IMG/VR virus record: IMGVR_UViG_3300038441_000158
Coordinates: 1-42,660 of that record
Origin: a virus
Length of the DNA stretch: 42,660 bases
Direction: 5' to 3' (one strand)
Shown: one piece after another, positions 6,265 through 13,333 of the stretch
Numbering within the stretch: position 1 is the first letter of the stretch
Layout of the letters: each line of letters begins with the position of its first letter
Made by a program: the position numbers and the translations under genes
The notes under the pieces: model-generated
The model's input: only the letters and a program-made list of their open reading frames with translations
Database searches by the model: none
What the model was told of the DNA's origin: nothing

Positions 6265-6388
6265 AATTGCTGCGCGGGGTCAGAGCCGCTTGAAACGAGT
6301 AAGCAAAAGGCAGTGCGTTTTACCGGATGGGGTTACTCGCCCCTACTCTGACCCGGTTGAGCGCATTGCCTTTTTCTTTGGAGCAATT
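6265..6388 (+). promoter_or_regulatory. Structured RNA leader of the homing endonuclease gene
   Basis: The 137 bases before the HNH gene hold four long complementary segments. 6277-6285 pairs with 6346-6354 (9 bp, perfect). 6296-6302 pairs with 6333-6339 (7 bp, nested). 6305-6317 pairs with 6362-6374 (13 bp with one G.U) and crosses the first helix, giving a pseudoknot or a two-state switch. 6265-6271 pairs with 6382-6388, which masks part of the ribosome site GGAG (6380-6383). This resembles translational control of phage homing endonucleases by RNA structure. No group I intron core was found. Confidence 0.5.
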
Positions 6389-6390
6389 CC

Positions 6391-6963
6391 ATGGAAGAAA
6401 TCTGGAAGACAGTACCTTTCGCGCCTTTCTATGAAGCCAGTACGCATGGCCGAATACGTTCGATTGCTCGGTCAAGGGAAATTATCAGGTACGGCAAGTC
6501 ATTTATTCGCCCTTATCCATCGACAATGCTTGTACAGCCCCTAAACACAAGGGGCTATCCAGTTGTGTCGCTTGTCATAGGCAGCGAAAAAGCCAAGCAA
6601 TTTGTGTCGCATCGGGTGATAGCAATCACCTTTCTCGATCCCGATCCTGGCCGCCCTCCCGTGAATCACAAAAACGGCATCAGGAATGACAACAGAATCG
6701 AAAACCTTGAGTGGGTCACGCCATCTGAAAACGTTCTTCATGGATACCGTAGCAATGGCCGGATCGCTCCAGCAAAAGGTGTGCTCGGGAAGGACCACGC
6801 AGGATCAAGGCCGATCATAGGAACGAGCGTTGTTGATGGTACGACAATTCATTTCGATAGCGCAGCCGATGCAGGGCGCGCTGGATTTGACAAAAATCAG
6901 ATATACGCCTGCATTTCAGGCCGCCTAAAAACCCATCGCAAAATGAAATGGCAGAGAGCCTAA
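6391..6963 (+). CDS. HNH homing endonuclease (NUMOD4-HNH-NUMOD1)
   Basis: A 190-residue free-standing homing endonuclease. An N-terminal NUMOD4 segment (about 3-50, EIWKTVPFAPFYEASTHGRI) is followed by an HNH_3 core with His74, the VNHKNG motif at 91-96, Asn101 and NLEWVT at 105-110. A C-terminal DNA-binding repeat of the NUMOD1/IENR1 type covers about 142-188. The gene is visibly more A-rich than its neighbours and separates two genes that would otherwise be adjacent, so it is probably a recent mobile insertion. Its stop overlaps the ribosome site of the next gene. Confidence 0.9.
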   Translation: MEEIWKTVPFAPFYEASTHGRIRSIARSREIIRYGKSFIRPYPSTMLVQPLNTRGYPVVSLVIGSEKAKQFVSHRVIAITFLDPDPGRPPVNHKNGIRNDNRIENLEWVTPSENVLHGYRSNGRIAPAKGVLGKDHAGSRPIIGTSVVDGTTIHFDSAADAGRAGFDKNQIYACISGRLKTHRKMKWQRA

Positions 6964-6972
6964 GGAAGAAAT

Positions 6973-7968
6973 ATGACCCGCGAACAAAAAGCACTGCTGG
7001 ACCAAGCCCGCGCCGAAGGCAAACTGCCGATGGAGTACTCGCCGGAGTTTATCGTGCACGACATGGTCGACACCATGCGTAACCAGATGGCGCGCTACGA
7101 GGTCGGCTACAAGAAGCTTTCGCAGCAACAGCAGGACACGGTTCTGGCCGAACTTCAGCACGCCGCCGAAGGCATCGCGCACACCGTGGCCCGCATGATC
7201 CATGCGGCAGGCAGCCAGACCGTGAACATGACCTTGAAGGACCTAAAGGTTTCGAATGGCCAGGTGACTGGCATCGTCAAAGCTGACGAGGACTACTACA
7301 ACGACCTCATCAGCAAAGTCCAAGACAAGGGAGAGGTACTGATCGTCCTGTACCCTCGCGAGTTCAGCGCCGGCATGGCTGACATCCAGTCGGAAAAAGA
7401 TCAACGCTCGCTGCCACTGGACGGCGACGACAAGCCAGCCCGAAAGCCCCGCGCCAAGAAGTCAGACGAACCGAAGGCCATCGAGATCCCGCCGAAGATG
7501 CTTTCTGACGCTCGCGACTTCGTGACCGTGAACTGCAATGCCCACATCAGCGGGATGCAGAATTTCCTGAAGATCGGCTATGAGAAAGCGGTCGCCATCC
7601 TCGACAAGCTGTCCGCCGAAGGCATCGTCACTCGCACCGGTGAAGCCCCGAACGACGCATTCGAACTGGTCCGCAACAAACCAGCCGCTGATCCTGCCGC
7701 AAAGGACGCTGACGGCCTTCCAGAGACTTACGGCGACCTGACCTACAGCGAAGTGCAGCAGACCGTCGTACTGCACGCCAAGAGCTTCTACCTGCCATGG
7801 CTGAGCGACCGCTTCAAGATCGAAGGCGAGCAGGCTGAGCACCTGGCCCTGCGGCTGCTGGATGACCGCGTGATCGAGGCCGAGCAATCGGTTGAAGTCG
7901 AAGGTGAGCCTCCGCTTGTCACTTACAAGGTCATTGCCACCCTGGCTGATCTCGATCTTCAGTTCTGA
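6973..7968 (+). CDS. FtsK-gamma-domain DNA-binding protein
   Basis: A 331-residue protein without any ATPase domain. Residues about 172-234 closely match the gamma winged helix of FtsK (DARDFVTVN...ISGMQ...IGYEKAVAILDKL...GIVT), the part that reads chromosome-orienting KOPS sites. Residues about 256-325 look like a second, degenerate copy. The N-terminal half (1-145) is helical then beta-rich, and a Lys/Pro-rich linker lies at 152-170. AAGGAAG precedes the ATG. A role in handling or orienting DNA near host FtsK sites, or in recombination, is inference. Confidence 0.75.
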   Translation: MTREQKALLDQARAEGKLPMEYSPEFIVHDMVDTMRNQMARYEVGYKKLSQQQQDTVLAELQHAAEGIAHTVARMIHAAGSQTVNMTLKDLKVSNGQVTGIVKADEDYYNDLISKVQDKGEVLIVLYPREFSAGMADIQSEKDQRSLPLDGDDKPARKPRAKKSDEPKAIEIPPKMLSDARDFVTVNCNAHISGMQNFLKIGYEKAVAILDKLSAEGIVTRTGEAPNDAFELVRNKPAADPAAKDADGLPETYGDLTYSEVQQTVVLHAKSFYLPWLSDRFKIEGEQAEHLALRLLDDRVIEAEQSVEVEGEPPLVTYKVIATLADLDLQF

Positions 7969-7976
7969 TCCATCCC

Positions 7977-7996
7977 GCCCCGGGTAACTCCGGGGC
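7977..7996 (+). other. Intergenic hairpin
   Basis: GCCCCGG (7977-7983) and CCGGGGC (7990-7996) form a perfect 7-bp stem with loop GTAACT, eight bases after the FtsK-gamma gene. No T-tract follows on either strand. It may block 3' exonucleases or weakly attenuate transcription. Confidence 0.4.
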
Positions 7997-8017
7997 ACCT
8001 CACCGAGAACCACCACC

Positions 8018-8401
8018 ATGAACATGACTGCGATTTACGTAATGGCCGCAGTGCAGCGGGCGCAGAACGAAGGCGCCAGCAGCGTTTCGCTAAACGTGAA
8101 AGACATGATCGAGATGTGTCACTTGATCCAATCCGGCATGCACAAGGAGATCGTCGGGGTTCCGATGAAGCATGTTGGCTGGGCCAATCCATTCCAGATC
8201 CAGGCCATGCGCCGGGACAAGAAGAAAGACTTCCCTCTCAAGCGCAAGAAGTCCGCAGAGCATTGCGTGCAGGTCTTCTTCTCTGGCGACATCAGGGAGC
8301 ACATGCAGGAATCCATTCGCCTCGTCGCAGTTCGCGAAGAGGAACACCGTCAAGAAAGAGAGCGTCGGGAGAAAGCCAATGTGCAAAGTACTGTTTCGTA
8401 G
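8018..8401 (+). CDS. Hypothetical protein with charged C-terminal helix
   Basis: A 127-residue protein. The N-terminal two thirds have no recognised fold. Residues about 98-120 form a highly charged Glu/Arg helix (EEEHRQERERREK). No clear Shine-Dalgarno precedes the ATG at 8018, and Met3 (8024) is an alternative start. The following gene begins inside its end. Confidence 0.65.
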   Translation: MNMTAIYVMAAVQRAQNEGASSVSLNVKDMIEMCHLIQSGMHKEIVGVPMKHVGWANPFQIQAMRRDKKKDFPLKRKKSAEHCVQVFFSGDIREHMQESIRLVAVREEEHRQERERREKANVQSTVS

Positions 8402-8597
8402 CGGGTACATGTGGGCGATGGACGTTACCCGGGATCTGGTGGCGCTCACGGTCAAGGATGGCGGCTATGACGAACTTATCCGCATCACCAAGCGCGGCAA
8501 GCAGGACAAGCCTGATGACTACGCAAATGGCGTTCAGGCCTGGATCAACAAGCTGATGGATGCGCGGGATGTGGCAGCCATGAGGGGAAAGTCATGA
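8379..8597 (+). CDS. Small hypothetical protein
   Basis: A 72-residue protein from ATG 8379, chosen because GGGAGAAAG lies just upstream; longer versions of the frame lie inside the upstream gene. It begins MCKVLFRSGYMWAMDVTRDL. Its stop overlaps the next start as ATGA. No family recognised. Confidence 0.65.
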   Translation: MCKVLFRSGYMWAMDVTRDLVALTVKDGGYDELIRITKRGKQDKPDDYANGVQAWINKLMDARDVAAMRGKS

Positions 8598-8722
8598 ACC
8601 AGCGCGTCTACACCTTCAAAGAACTTATGCAGCGCCTGACGCACCGTGACTGGGCCGTCGCCGCCATCGGCAAAGACTTCTTTTTTGTTCCGCGTAGCTA
8701 CCTTCCGGGGAGGAAGATTTGA
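8594..8722 (+). CDS. Very small hypothetical protein
   Basis: A 42-residue basic ORF (MNQRVYTFKELMQRLTHRDW at its start) that begins in the ATGA of the upstream stop and ends directly at the next start codon. The tight packing, with stop at 8722 and ATG at 8723, argues that it is translated. No family recognised. Confidence 0.55.
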   Translation: MNQRVYTFKELMQRLTHRDWAVAAIGKDFFFVPRSYLPGRKI

Positions 8723-9007
8723 ATGGACAACAAGATCTGGCGCTATTCCTTCTGTGAGCAAGAGGGAATGCTGAAAGGAAACGAAAACGGCCATTGGTGC
8801 CATTACTCGCATGCAGAGCGACTGCAAAAAGAGCGCGACGCCCTCCAGCAGTTGCTGAATGCGCGGGATGAGGAGGTTGGTAGGCTTCGGGTAATTCTGG
8901 ATGTTGACCTCTTATCAAACATTATTCGCAAGGTTGATGGGGGTCACTCCCTCGGCGCAGGCGTCTTGGCGGAGAAGATCATCTATGAACTGGAGAACCA
9001 AGCATGA
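8723..9007 (+). CDS. Hypothetical coiled-coil protein
   Basis: A 94-residue protein with a strong ribosome site (GGGGAGGA) inside the end of the previous ORF. Residues about 30-58 form a coiled coil (AERLQKERDALQQLLNARDE). The N-terminus has Cys11 and Cys26 with nearby His. Its stop overlaps the next start (ATGA). No family recognised. Confidence 0.65.
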   Translation: MDNKIWRYSFCEQEGMLKGNENGHWCHYSHAERLQKERDALQQLLNARDEEVGRLRVILDVDLLSNIIRKVDGGHSLGAGVLAEKIIYELENQA

Positions 9008-9195
9008 GCAAGAACGAGAAGACAATCCCCATGCGTATAAACGGCGCGGACTTTCTATTCATCGTCATGTTTGCGTGGCTCGCAATCGACAGGCATCCGG
9101 CTTGGTGGCTAGCAGTTGTTGCGATGATCGCAGCTTGGTTCGTTCCGCCGAAATGGCGCCGTGTGACTATTTTCAAGTGGAGGGCAAAGGAATGA
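9004..9195 (+). CDS. Small two-pass membrane protein
   Basis: A 63-residue protein with two closely spaced hydrophobic segments (about 16-27 and 33-48, FLFIVMFAWLAI and AWWLAVVAMIAAWFV) and a basic tail. It overlaps both neighbours by ATGA. Possible roles are superinfection control or membrane attachment of replication; nothing in the sequence decides. Confidence 0.65.
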   Translation: MSKNEKTIPMRINGADFLFIVMFAWLAIDRHPAWWLAVVAMIAAWFVPPKWRRVTIFKWRAKE

Positions 9196-10217
9196 GCAAG
9201 AACGATATGGTGATGGTGCCGCGTGAGCTGGCGGATCGTATTTCCAAGATCTGCATGTTCACCATGTTCAAAGAGGATTTTCGAGCGCTGAGTGAGATCC
9301 TGGGCAAGCCAGCCGAGCAGCACCAGGGCGAGCCGGTGGCGTGGCAAGACCCAGACAATGACAGCCGGATGTGTACGGCAGAGCATAAGGCCTATGCACT
9401 TTCGAAAGGCGGAGCGCCCGCAGCCGCACTGTCCACGTTGACTCGCCCACTGTACACCCACGCCGATCCTAGCGAGGTTGAGCGCCACATCGAGCGCCGC
9501 ATGGAAATGGCAGGCGAGAAGACCGAGCTTTACCGAGAGGTTGAGCGGCTGCGCGAACAATGTGAAAGGCGCCGCGTGCGTGGCCTGGCTTGCGCAAACA
9601 AAGTAGCCACTCTTCGCGCCAAGCTGGCCACCGTGAAGGCTGATCGTGACGCCCACGCGCAGAACGCCATCGACCTGCGTGAGGAACTAGCACGAGAAAA
9701 GAAAGCGCACATGCGCGTCTATGACGTGCACCAGCATTTGAGCGAGGTTTATCACTCCCTGCGCGCCCAGCTGGCCGAGCGGGATGCGCTTCTGGCCAGG
9801 GTTGCGTACTGGCTCAAACGGAAACAGCAGCGCCCATCCCCCAATGATCTATGGGGGCAAAAGATCCATGACAAAGCATCTAAGAAGATAGAAGCCGAAC
9901 TAGCAAGGGACATTGACTCGGCTCTACCCGCCAGCGCAGAGCCGAGCGCGCCGAAGTGCAAGCACTGCCTTGACCAGGGCGAAATCCACACCGGCAAGAT
10001 GATTGACCAAGGTTACTGGCAGCCGCCAGAGCCGGATATGGAACCTTGCCCACATTGCCAAGATGAGCCGAGCGCGCCGGTTGAGCGCCATGAGCCGAAA
10101 GAGTGTCCGCAAGGCTACGGCCACGGCGGACAATGGTGCGGGCCAGATTACAAATGCTGGCTTGACCCGCGTAGCCGGGAAGAGAAAGCACGCGCCGCCC
10201 TGGAGCGCAAGCCATGA
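9192..10217 (+). CDS. Ea22-like early protein with coiled coil and zinc motifs
   Basis: A 341-residue protein from ATG 9192 (ATGA with the previous gene; an upstream open frame is rejected). Residues about 45-95 contain the EPVAW...LYTHADP pattern frequent in Ea22-like phage early proteins. A long coiled coil covers about 100-205. The C-terminus has paired Cys motifs (CKHC and CPHC, as in DnaJ-type zinc sites) followed by a Cys-rich tail. It looks like a fusion of modular early-gene parts. Function unknown. Confidence 0.65.
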   Translation: MSKNDMVMVPRELADRISKICMFTMFKEDFRALSEILGKPAEQHQGEPVAWQDPDNDSRMCTAEHKAYALSKGGAPAAALSTLTRPLYTHADPSEVERHIERRMEMAGEKTELYREVERLREQCERRRVRGLACANKVATLRAKLATVKADRDAHAQNAIDLREELAREKKAHMRVYDVHQHLSEVYHSLRAQLAERDALLARVAYWLKRKQQRPSPNDLWGQKIHDKASKKIEAELARDIDSALPASAEPSAPKCKHCLDQGEIHTGKMIDQGYWQPPEPDMEPCPHCQDEPSAPVERHEPKECPQGYGHGGQWCGPDYKCWLDPRSREEKARAALERKP

Positions 10218-10516
10218 CCATTCCTGAAATCGCGCCATGCCCATTCTGTGGAAGCTCTCAGTGCTCGCCGAACTACCACAACCATCGGACTTGGGTTGAG
10301 TGTGACGCTTGCGGCGCTCGCGGCCAATCGAGCAATTGCCCGAGTATTCTGGACAACCGCGGGCCTTCGGAGGGAGTCGCAATCAGGCACTGGAACCAGC
10401 GCGCCGGCCACTCAATCGCCGGCTACGAAGGTACCTCCGGCCTCTACTACAGCAAGCTCGCCGCCGTGGCCAATGGTGAACAGCGGATCGAGCCTATCTA
10501 CAGGGTGAAGAAATGA
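10214..10516 (+). CDS. Lar-like zinc protein (restriction alleviation family)
   Basis: A 100-residue protein with a zinc ribbon: Cys9-x2-Cys12 (CPFCGS) and Cys30-x2-Cys33 (CDACGARG), followed by the AIRHWNQRA motif typical of the Lar family of Rac and lambdoid phages. Lar of Rac moderates type I restriction by favouring modification. Many family members are untested, so anti-restriction is likely but not shown. Start and stop both overlap neighbours as ATGA. Confidence 0.8.
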   Translation: MTIPEIAPCPFCGSSQCSPNYHNHRTWVECDACGARGQSSNCPSILDNRGPSEGVAIRHWNQRAGHSIAGYEGTSGLYYSKLAAVANGEQRIEPIYRVKK

Positions 10517-10809
10517 ACGGGCCAATTGAGTTTACCCGGGAGCAGCTTTTGCAGATGTGCCGATCGTATCGGGCTGGCGCCAGTCTTGAGGCGCTGGGCA
10601 TGGAGTATGGAATCAGCAAGACGGCTGTATCTCGTAGGCTGAAGGCGCACGGCGTTAAGCTCCGTCCGCGCGGCTCTCCGCTTGGTGGCCGATCAAGCGC
10701 AGCCAAGGAGGCAATTCTCAAGCTGCTGGAGAAAGGCAACACGATCCATCAGATCGCTGAGTTCATGTCCGTGACCGTGAGGACCATCTACCGGAGGCTT
10801 GAGTCATGA
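10513..10809 (+). CDS. Tandem helix-turn-helix regulator
   Basis: A 98-residue protein with two helix-turn-helix units. Residues about 8-48 (LEALGMEYGISKTAVSRRLK) resemble resolvase-type HTHs, and residues about 67-97 (HQIAEFMSVTVRTIYRRLE) form a second one. Both are compact and basic. Near the end of the early operon, it is the best candidate in the window for a late-gene activator, perhaps acting on the shared TGATCA element, but that link is inference. ATGA junctions on both sides. Confidence 0.7.
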   Translation: MNGPIEFTREQLLQMCRSYRAGASLEALGMEYGISKTAVSRRLKAHGVKLRPRGSPLGGRSSAAKEAILKLLEKGNTIHQIAEFMSVTVRTIYRRLES

Positions 10810-11000
10810 TCGGCTGGCTGATCGAGGTTCTGACCTATGGCGCTATCGGAGCGCTGATCGGCGCCTGCGCTTGGAACCATTACAACGAAACCGCGAGGAC
10901 CTGCGTCACACATCACGAATGGCGCAAGGCTCCACACGAACAACAACCAGAGCCCATGATGGCGCAGGCCGTGAGTGGCGTAGAGAGGTGGTTAATGTGA
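10806..11000 (+). CDS. Small membrane protein
   Basis: A 64-residue protein with one N-terminal membrane segment (residues about 3-23, GWLIEVLTYGAIGALIGACA) and a polar tail with His residues. It overlaps neighbours by ATGA and GTGA. Function unknown. Confidence 0.6.
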   Translation: MIGWLIEVLTYGAIGALIGACAWNHYNETARTCVTHHEWRKAPHEQQPEPMMAQAVSGVERWLM

Positions 11001-11158
11001 AGAATCGTATGTCGGGCTTTATCTGGAAGTGCAGAGCGTATCTCTACATGCGGAAGCGTTGCGGCTGGGCGAGGTGGGATATGGTTTCCTCCCTGCATGG
11101 ATCATTCCCCGGCTACGACCCCCGCGATGCCGTAGATGAAGACCTCAGCTATTGGTGA
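10997..11158 (+). CDS. Small hypothetical protein, last gene of the early operon
   Basis: A 53-residue protein from a GTG overlapping the previous stop (GTGA). The N-terminus is basic and aromatic (FIWKCRAYLYMRKRCGWARW) and the C-terminus acidic (DPRDAVDEDLSYW). It ends 20 bases before the terminator hairpin. No family recognised. Confidence 0.6.
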   Translation: MKNRMSGFIWKCRAYLYMRKRCGWARWDMVSSLHGSFPGYDPRDAVDEDLSYW

Positions 11159-11178
11159 AAAATCTCCAAAACGAGAAA

Positions 11179-11204
11179 GGCCCGCGCAATGCGGGCCATG
11201 TTTT
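11179..11204. terminator. Bidirectional intrinsic terminator
   Basis: GGCCCGC (11179-11185) pairs with GCGGGCC (11191-11197), followed by ATGTTTT on the plus strand and by TTTCTCGTTTT on the minus strand. It sits between the convergent early and late operons and can stop both. An outer CGAGAA/TTCTCG pairing (11172-11177/11208-11213) extends the stem. Confidence 0.85.
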
Positions 11205-11222
11205 AGCTTCTCGAAATATCCC

Positions 11223-12245
11223 CTAAAGCAAGACTTCCTGCTGCGTGGTGTTGATCGTCGCGCTTGCAGTTCCATTGATTGAACCCGACCGGATGCGCAC
11301 GAACTTCCCGGCTGGGATATAGCGGCAGATAGACCAGTTGTTGCCCTGCACCTGATTCAGTACGACGGCCAGGGTTATCGTGTTGCTGTACGTCTGCTGG
11401 GCTTTCGTGGTCCAGTCGCCCGGCGTGGTGCTGTTGGTGTCTGCCGTCTCAAGGAACACGCTGGCCGAGGATGGTCCGCCGATGGTCGACGTGGTACTGA
11501 ACGAGCCTTCATAGCAGACGTGCGCAACCCGCGTAGCGCTGATCTGGAATCCGGTTGCCGTGGTCGTTGTGACCAGAGTACGGGCCGGGCTGTCGTTGAT
11601 TGATGGCGCAACAGGGGTTGCGTAGTTCGGGACGTTCAGAACGCCAGTGGCGCTGTTATAGGTAGCGGCGCCAGACGTGCCCGTGGTAGTCAACGAGATT
11701 GCAGATCTGGCCCCGGCCTGGTTGATGTAGGCCGACGGGTTCGTGGCGTTGTAGGGCGTGAATCCAAGCGCCGCGGTGACCTGTCCAGAAGTGATGCCAG
11801 TCAAGAATCCGGAAGGGTTGCCAGTAAGCGGATAGGCGTCAGTGACGCCATAGCCTGCCAGCGTCGTAGGCGTGCTGGTGATCGTGCTCCATGCCTGGGT
11901 GTGCGCTGATGGCGGGAATGTCGAAGGGATACCCGTGAGCGAGGCGTAGGTGCCTGCCGTGGCCACCGGTGCGAAGGCGGGCTTCCCAGTGATGTCTGTC
12001 CACGCCTGAGGCAGAGCGACCAGAGAGCCGCTGCTGATCTGCAGGCCGGTTCCGATGGTCCAGTGCACTGGCAACACGGTCGATCCGTTGAAGCCCATCA
12101 GACCATCTTGAGTTCCAGGCGGCTTGGCCACAGTGCGCGGGATGCTGCTGGTGTCAGTAGCGTTGCGCTGGTTCGTAACGATGTCGCTAGGCCCTGCGAA
12201 GGCCAGCGCCGGCAGTAGTGCCAGCGCGAGAAGGAAACGCTTCAT
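11223..12245 (-). CDS. Tail-fibre-like protein with a signal peptide
   Basis: A 340-residue Ser/Thr/Gly-rich protein. Residues about 20-220 contain the repeat-like segments of phage tail fibres (QAWSTITSTPTTLAGYGVTD, ALGFTPYNATNPS), usually trimeric shaft modules. The last 130 residues may form a C-terminal head. Unusually, it begins with a classic signal peptide (MKRFLLALALLPALAFAG, cleavage after AFA), which cytoplasmically assembled tail proteins do not need. Its start overlaps the previous gene (ATGA). Either it is a virion fibre that acquired a leader, or it is exported and acts at the infected cell surface. Confidence 0.75.
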   Translation of the reverse strand: MKRFLLALALLPALAFAGPSDIVTNQRNATDTSSIPRTVAKPPGTQDGLMGFNGSTVLPVHWTIGTGLQISSGSLVALPQAWTDITGKPAFAPVATAGTYASLTGIPSTFPPSAHTQAWSTITSTPTTLAGYGVTDAYPLTGNPSGFLTGITSGQVTAALGFTPYNATNPSAYINQAGARSAISLTTTGTSGAATYNSATGVLNVPNYATPVAPSINDSPARTLVTTTTATGFQISATRVAHVCYEGSFSTTSTIGGPSSASVFLETADTNSTTPGDWTTKAQQTYSNTITLAVVLNQVQGNNWSICRYIPAGKFVRIRSGSINGTASATINTTQQEVLL

Positions 12246-12622
12246 GCGGTGATCCTCGAAAAGATGGCGGGCTTGTTCCGGTAGAACACGCAGTTGTCGC
12301 CGGGATTGAACATGTAGTCGGCACCGTTGACGGTGATGGTCGACTGGAAGTGCGCCAGCGCAATCTGGCCATCAGAGTTCACGAACACCCGCTGCCCGAC
12401 CCTGCCGTCAGAGTTTCCCGGCAGATTGATAGTCACGGCGTTTAGCTGGGCGCCACCAGTCTCAAGGTTGAGCGTTACATCGTTGTTGGTGTTCGGGATC
12501 GTAACCGTCTGACCTTCTATCACGGCTTGGTTCATGACAGTCATTGGCGATCCGCTGGCCATGGCCTGTTCGATCATCGCTTGGACTTCTGAACCGGTCA
12601 TGCCGATAGATGGACCAATCAT
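12242..12622 (-). CDS. Tail-appendage protein
   Basis: A 126-residue protein starting at ATG 12622, which overlaps the upstream stop (ATGA); a longer frame to 12688 is rejected. The Asn/Thr/Gly-rich beta-type composition (IPNTNNDVTLNLETGGAQ) and the ending NPGDNCVFYRNKPAIFSRI suggest a fibre or baseplate-like virion part. It sits between two genes of the same small cassette after the lysis genes. No firm family. Confidence 0.65.
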   Translation of the reverse strand: MIGPSIGMTGSEVQAMIEQAMASGSPMTVMNQAVIEGQTVTIPNTNNDVTLNLETGGAQLNAVTINLPGNSDGRVGQRVFVNSDGQIALAHFQSTITVNGADYMFNPGDNCVFYRNKPAIFSRITA

Positions 12623-12915
12623 GATGCCCACTCCTGCACGCACATGCGGCCCTTTGGCGTGAATCCGACTTCCCAGTACAGCACCCATACCCCTGGAGGG
12701 TTTGCGCTCAGGGTGCGCGCTGGAAGGCCTCCAAGCACCAGTTCATATCCGTGTCGGTCATCTTCTCCGTCAGTGGTCGGCGGAGTGGCGCCCTCCCACA
12801 CGGCACACCGTCCACCGTTCTTGTTCTGCATCAACAGAGGCGTGCCAACGGCAAACCCCGTCAGCGCGTACACGTTCTGCCATACCCCTACGGTCGGCTT
12901 GATGTCTTTGATCAT
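12619..12915 (-). CDS. Hypothetical virion-associated protein
   Basis: A 98-residue beta-rich protein with many Gly, Pro and Trp residues (KPTVGVWQNVYALTGFAVGT near the N-terminus). GGAGAAGG precedes the ATG. It is the first gene of the fibre cassette and directly follows a terminator, so this cassette must be reached by read-through or by an unseen promoter. Likely a fibre adaptor or chaperone by position. Confidence 0.6.
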   Translation of the reverse strand: MIKDIKPTVGVWQNVYALTGFAVGTPLLMQNKNGGRCAVWEGATPPTTDGEDDRHGYELVLGGLPARTLSANPPGVWVLYWEVGFTPKGRMCVQEWAS

Positions 12916-12928
12916 TCGTCCTTCTCCA

Positions 12929-12951
12929 AAAGAAAAGGGGCCGTAGCCCCT
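12929..12951 (-). terminator. Intrinsic terminator after the spanin genes
   Basis: On the minus strand AGGGGC, loop TACG and GCCCCT (12951-12936) are followed by TTTTCTTTT. It ends the lysis transcript just after the outer-spanin stop. The next gene's ribosome site follows within 15 bases. Confidence 0.85.
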
Positions 12952-12954
12952 AGT

Positions 12955-13158
12955 TCAGCGCTTCCCGCACTTGAGGTCCCACATGTCGTTATGTGCTGCG
13001 ATCTCTTCCTTCGTCTGCCTGGTCATCACCTTGCGCTCTGCGGCAGTTGTGGTGATCGGCTTTACCCAGGCACAGCTTGTGTCAATCACTACGGGAGTGA
13101 CGCTGCAGCCGGCGCTCAAGCTCATCGTCAGAATCAGCAGCCACCTCAACTTCGACAT
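12955..13158 (-). CDS. Outer-membrane spanin lipoprotein (o-spanin, Rz1-like)
   Basis: A 67-residue lipoprotein precursor. An N-terminal signal (LRWLLILTMSLSAGC) ends in the lipobox L-S-A-G-Cys18. The mature chain holds two more cysteines and a helical tail. It joins the inner spanin across the periplasm and fuses the membranes in the last lysis step. AAGGAG lies seven bases before the ATG. It overlaps the inner-spanin gene out of frame by 77 bases, the classic overlapping spanin layout. Confidence 0.85.
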   Translation of the reverse strand: MSKLRWLLILTMSLSAGCSVTPVVIDTSCAWVKPITTTAAERKVMTRQTKEEIAAHNDMWDLKCGKR

Positions 13159-13330
13159 GGGTACGCTCCTTTGCGGCCTGCGCCGCCTTCTCGTTTTGCA
13201 CAGAGGCCTGCTCAGTCTTGGCTTGCTGTGCGCCCTCCCTCTTGCCGCTGGACTTCCCTATGGCGTTTCCGCCGAAGAAGCCCAGGGCTGCCGCTACAAG
13301 CGCGACAATTCCTAGAACCCATTCAATCAT
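13082..13330 (-). CDS. Inner-membrane spanin (i-spanin, Rz-like)
   Basis: An 82-residue protein with one N-terminal membrane segment (residues about 4-22, WVLGIVALVAAALGFFGGN) and a long Ala/Glu/Lys coiled coil in the periplasm (about 30-65). It pairs with the o-spanin. The start lies three bases after the endolysin stop with GAGGA upstream. Confidence 0.85.
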   Translation of the reverse strand: MIEWVLGIVALVAAALGFFGGNAIGKSSGKREGAQQAKTEQASVQNEKAAQAAKERTHVEVEVAADSDDELERRLQRHSRSD

Positions 13331-13333
13331 GGC

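Noticed and set aside
6254-6390. Group I intron housing the HNH gene
   Set aside because: The pairing pattern is suggestive, but no conserved R/S core (AGACTA-like) was found, the gene ends nine bases before the next start, and neither neighbour looks split.
6290-6544. 84-codon ORF overlapping the homing-endonuclease leader
   Set aside because: It covers the structured leader and the start of the better-supported HNH gene in another frame, with no ribosome site.
1425-11158. Lysogeny genes (CI repressor, integrase, excisionase, attachment site)
   Set aside because: None of the early products shows the domains of these proteins. The tandem-HTH protein is the only other clear DNA-binding regulator in this operon and does not look like CI.
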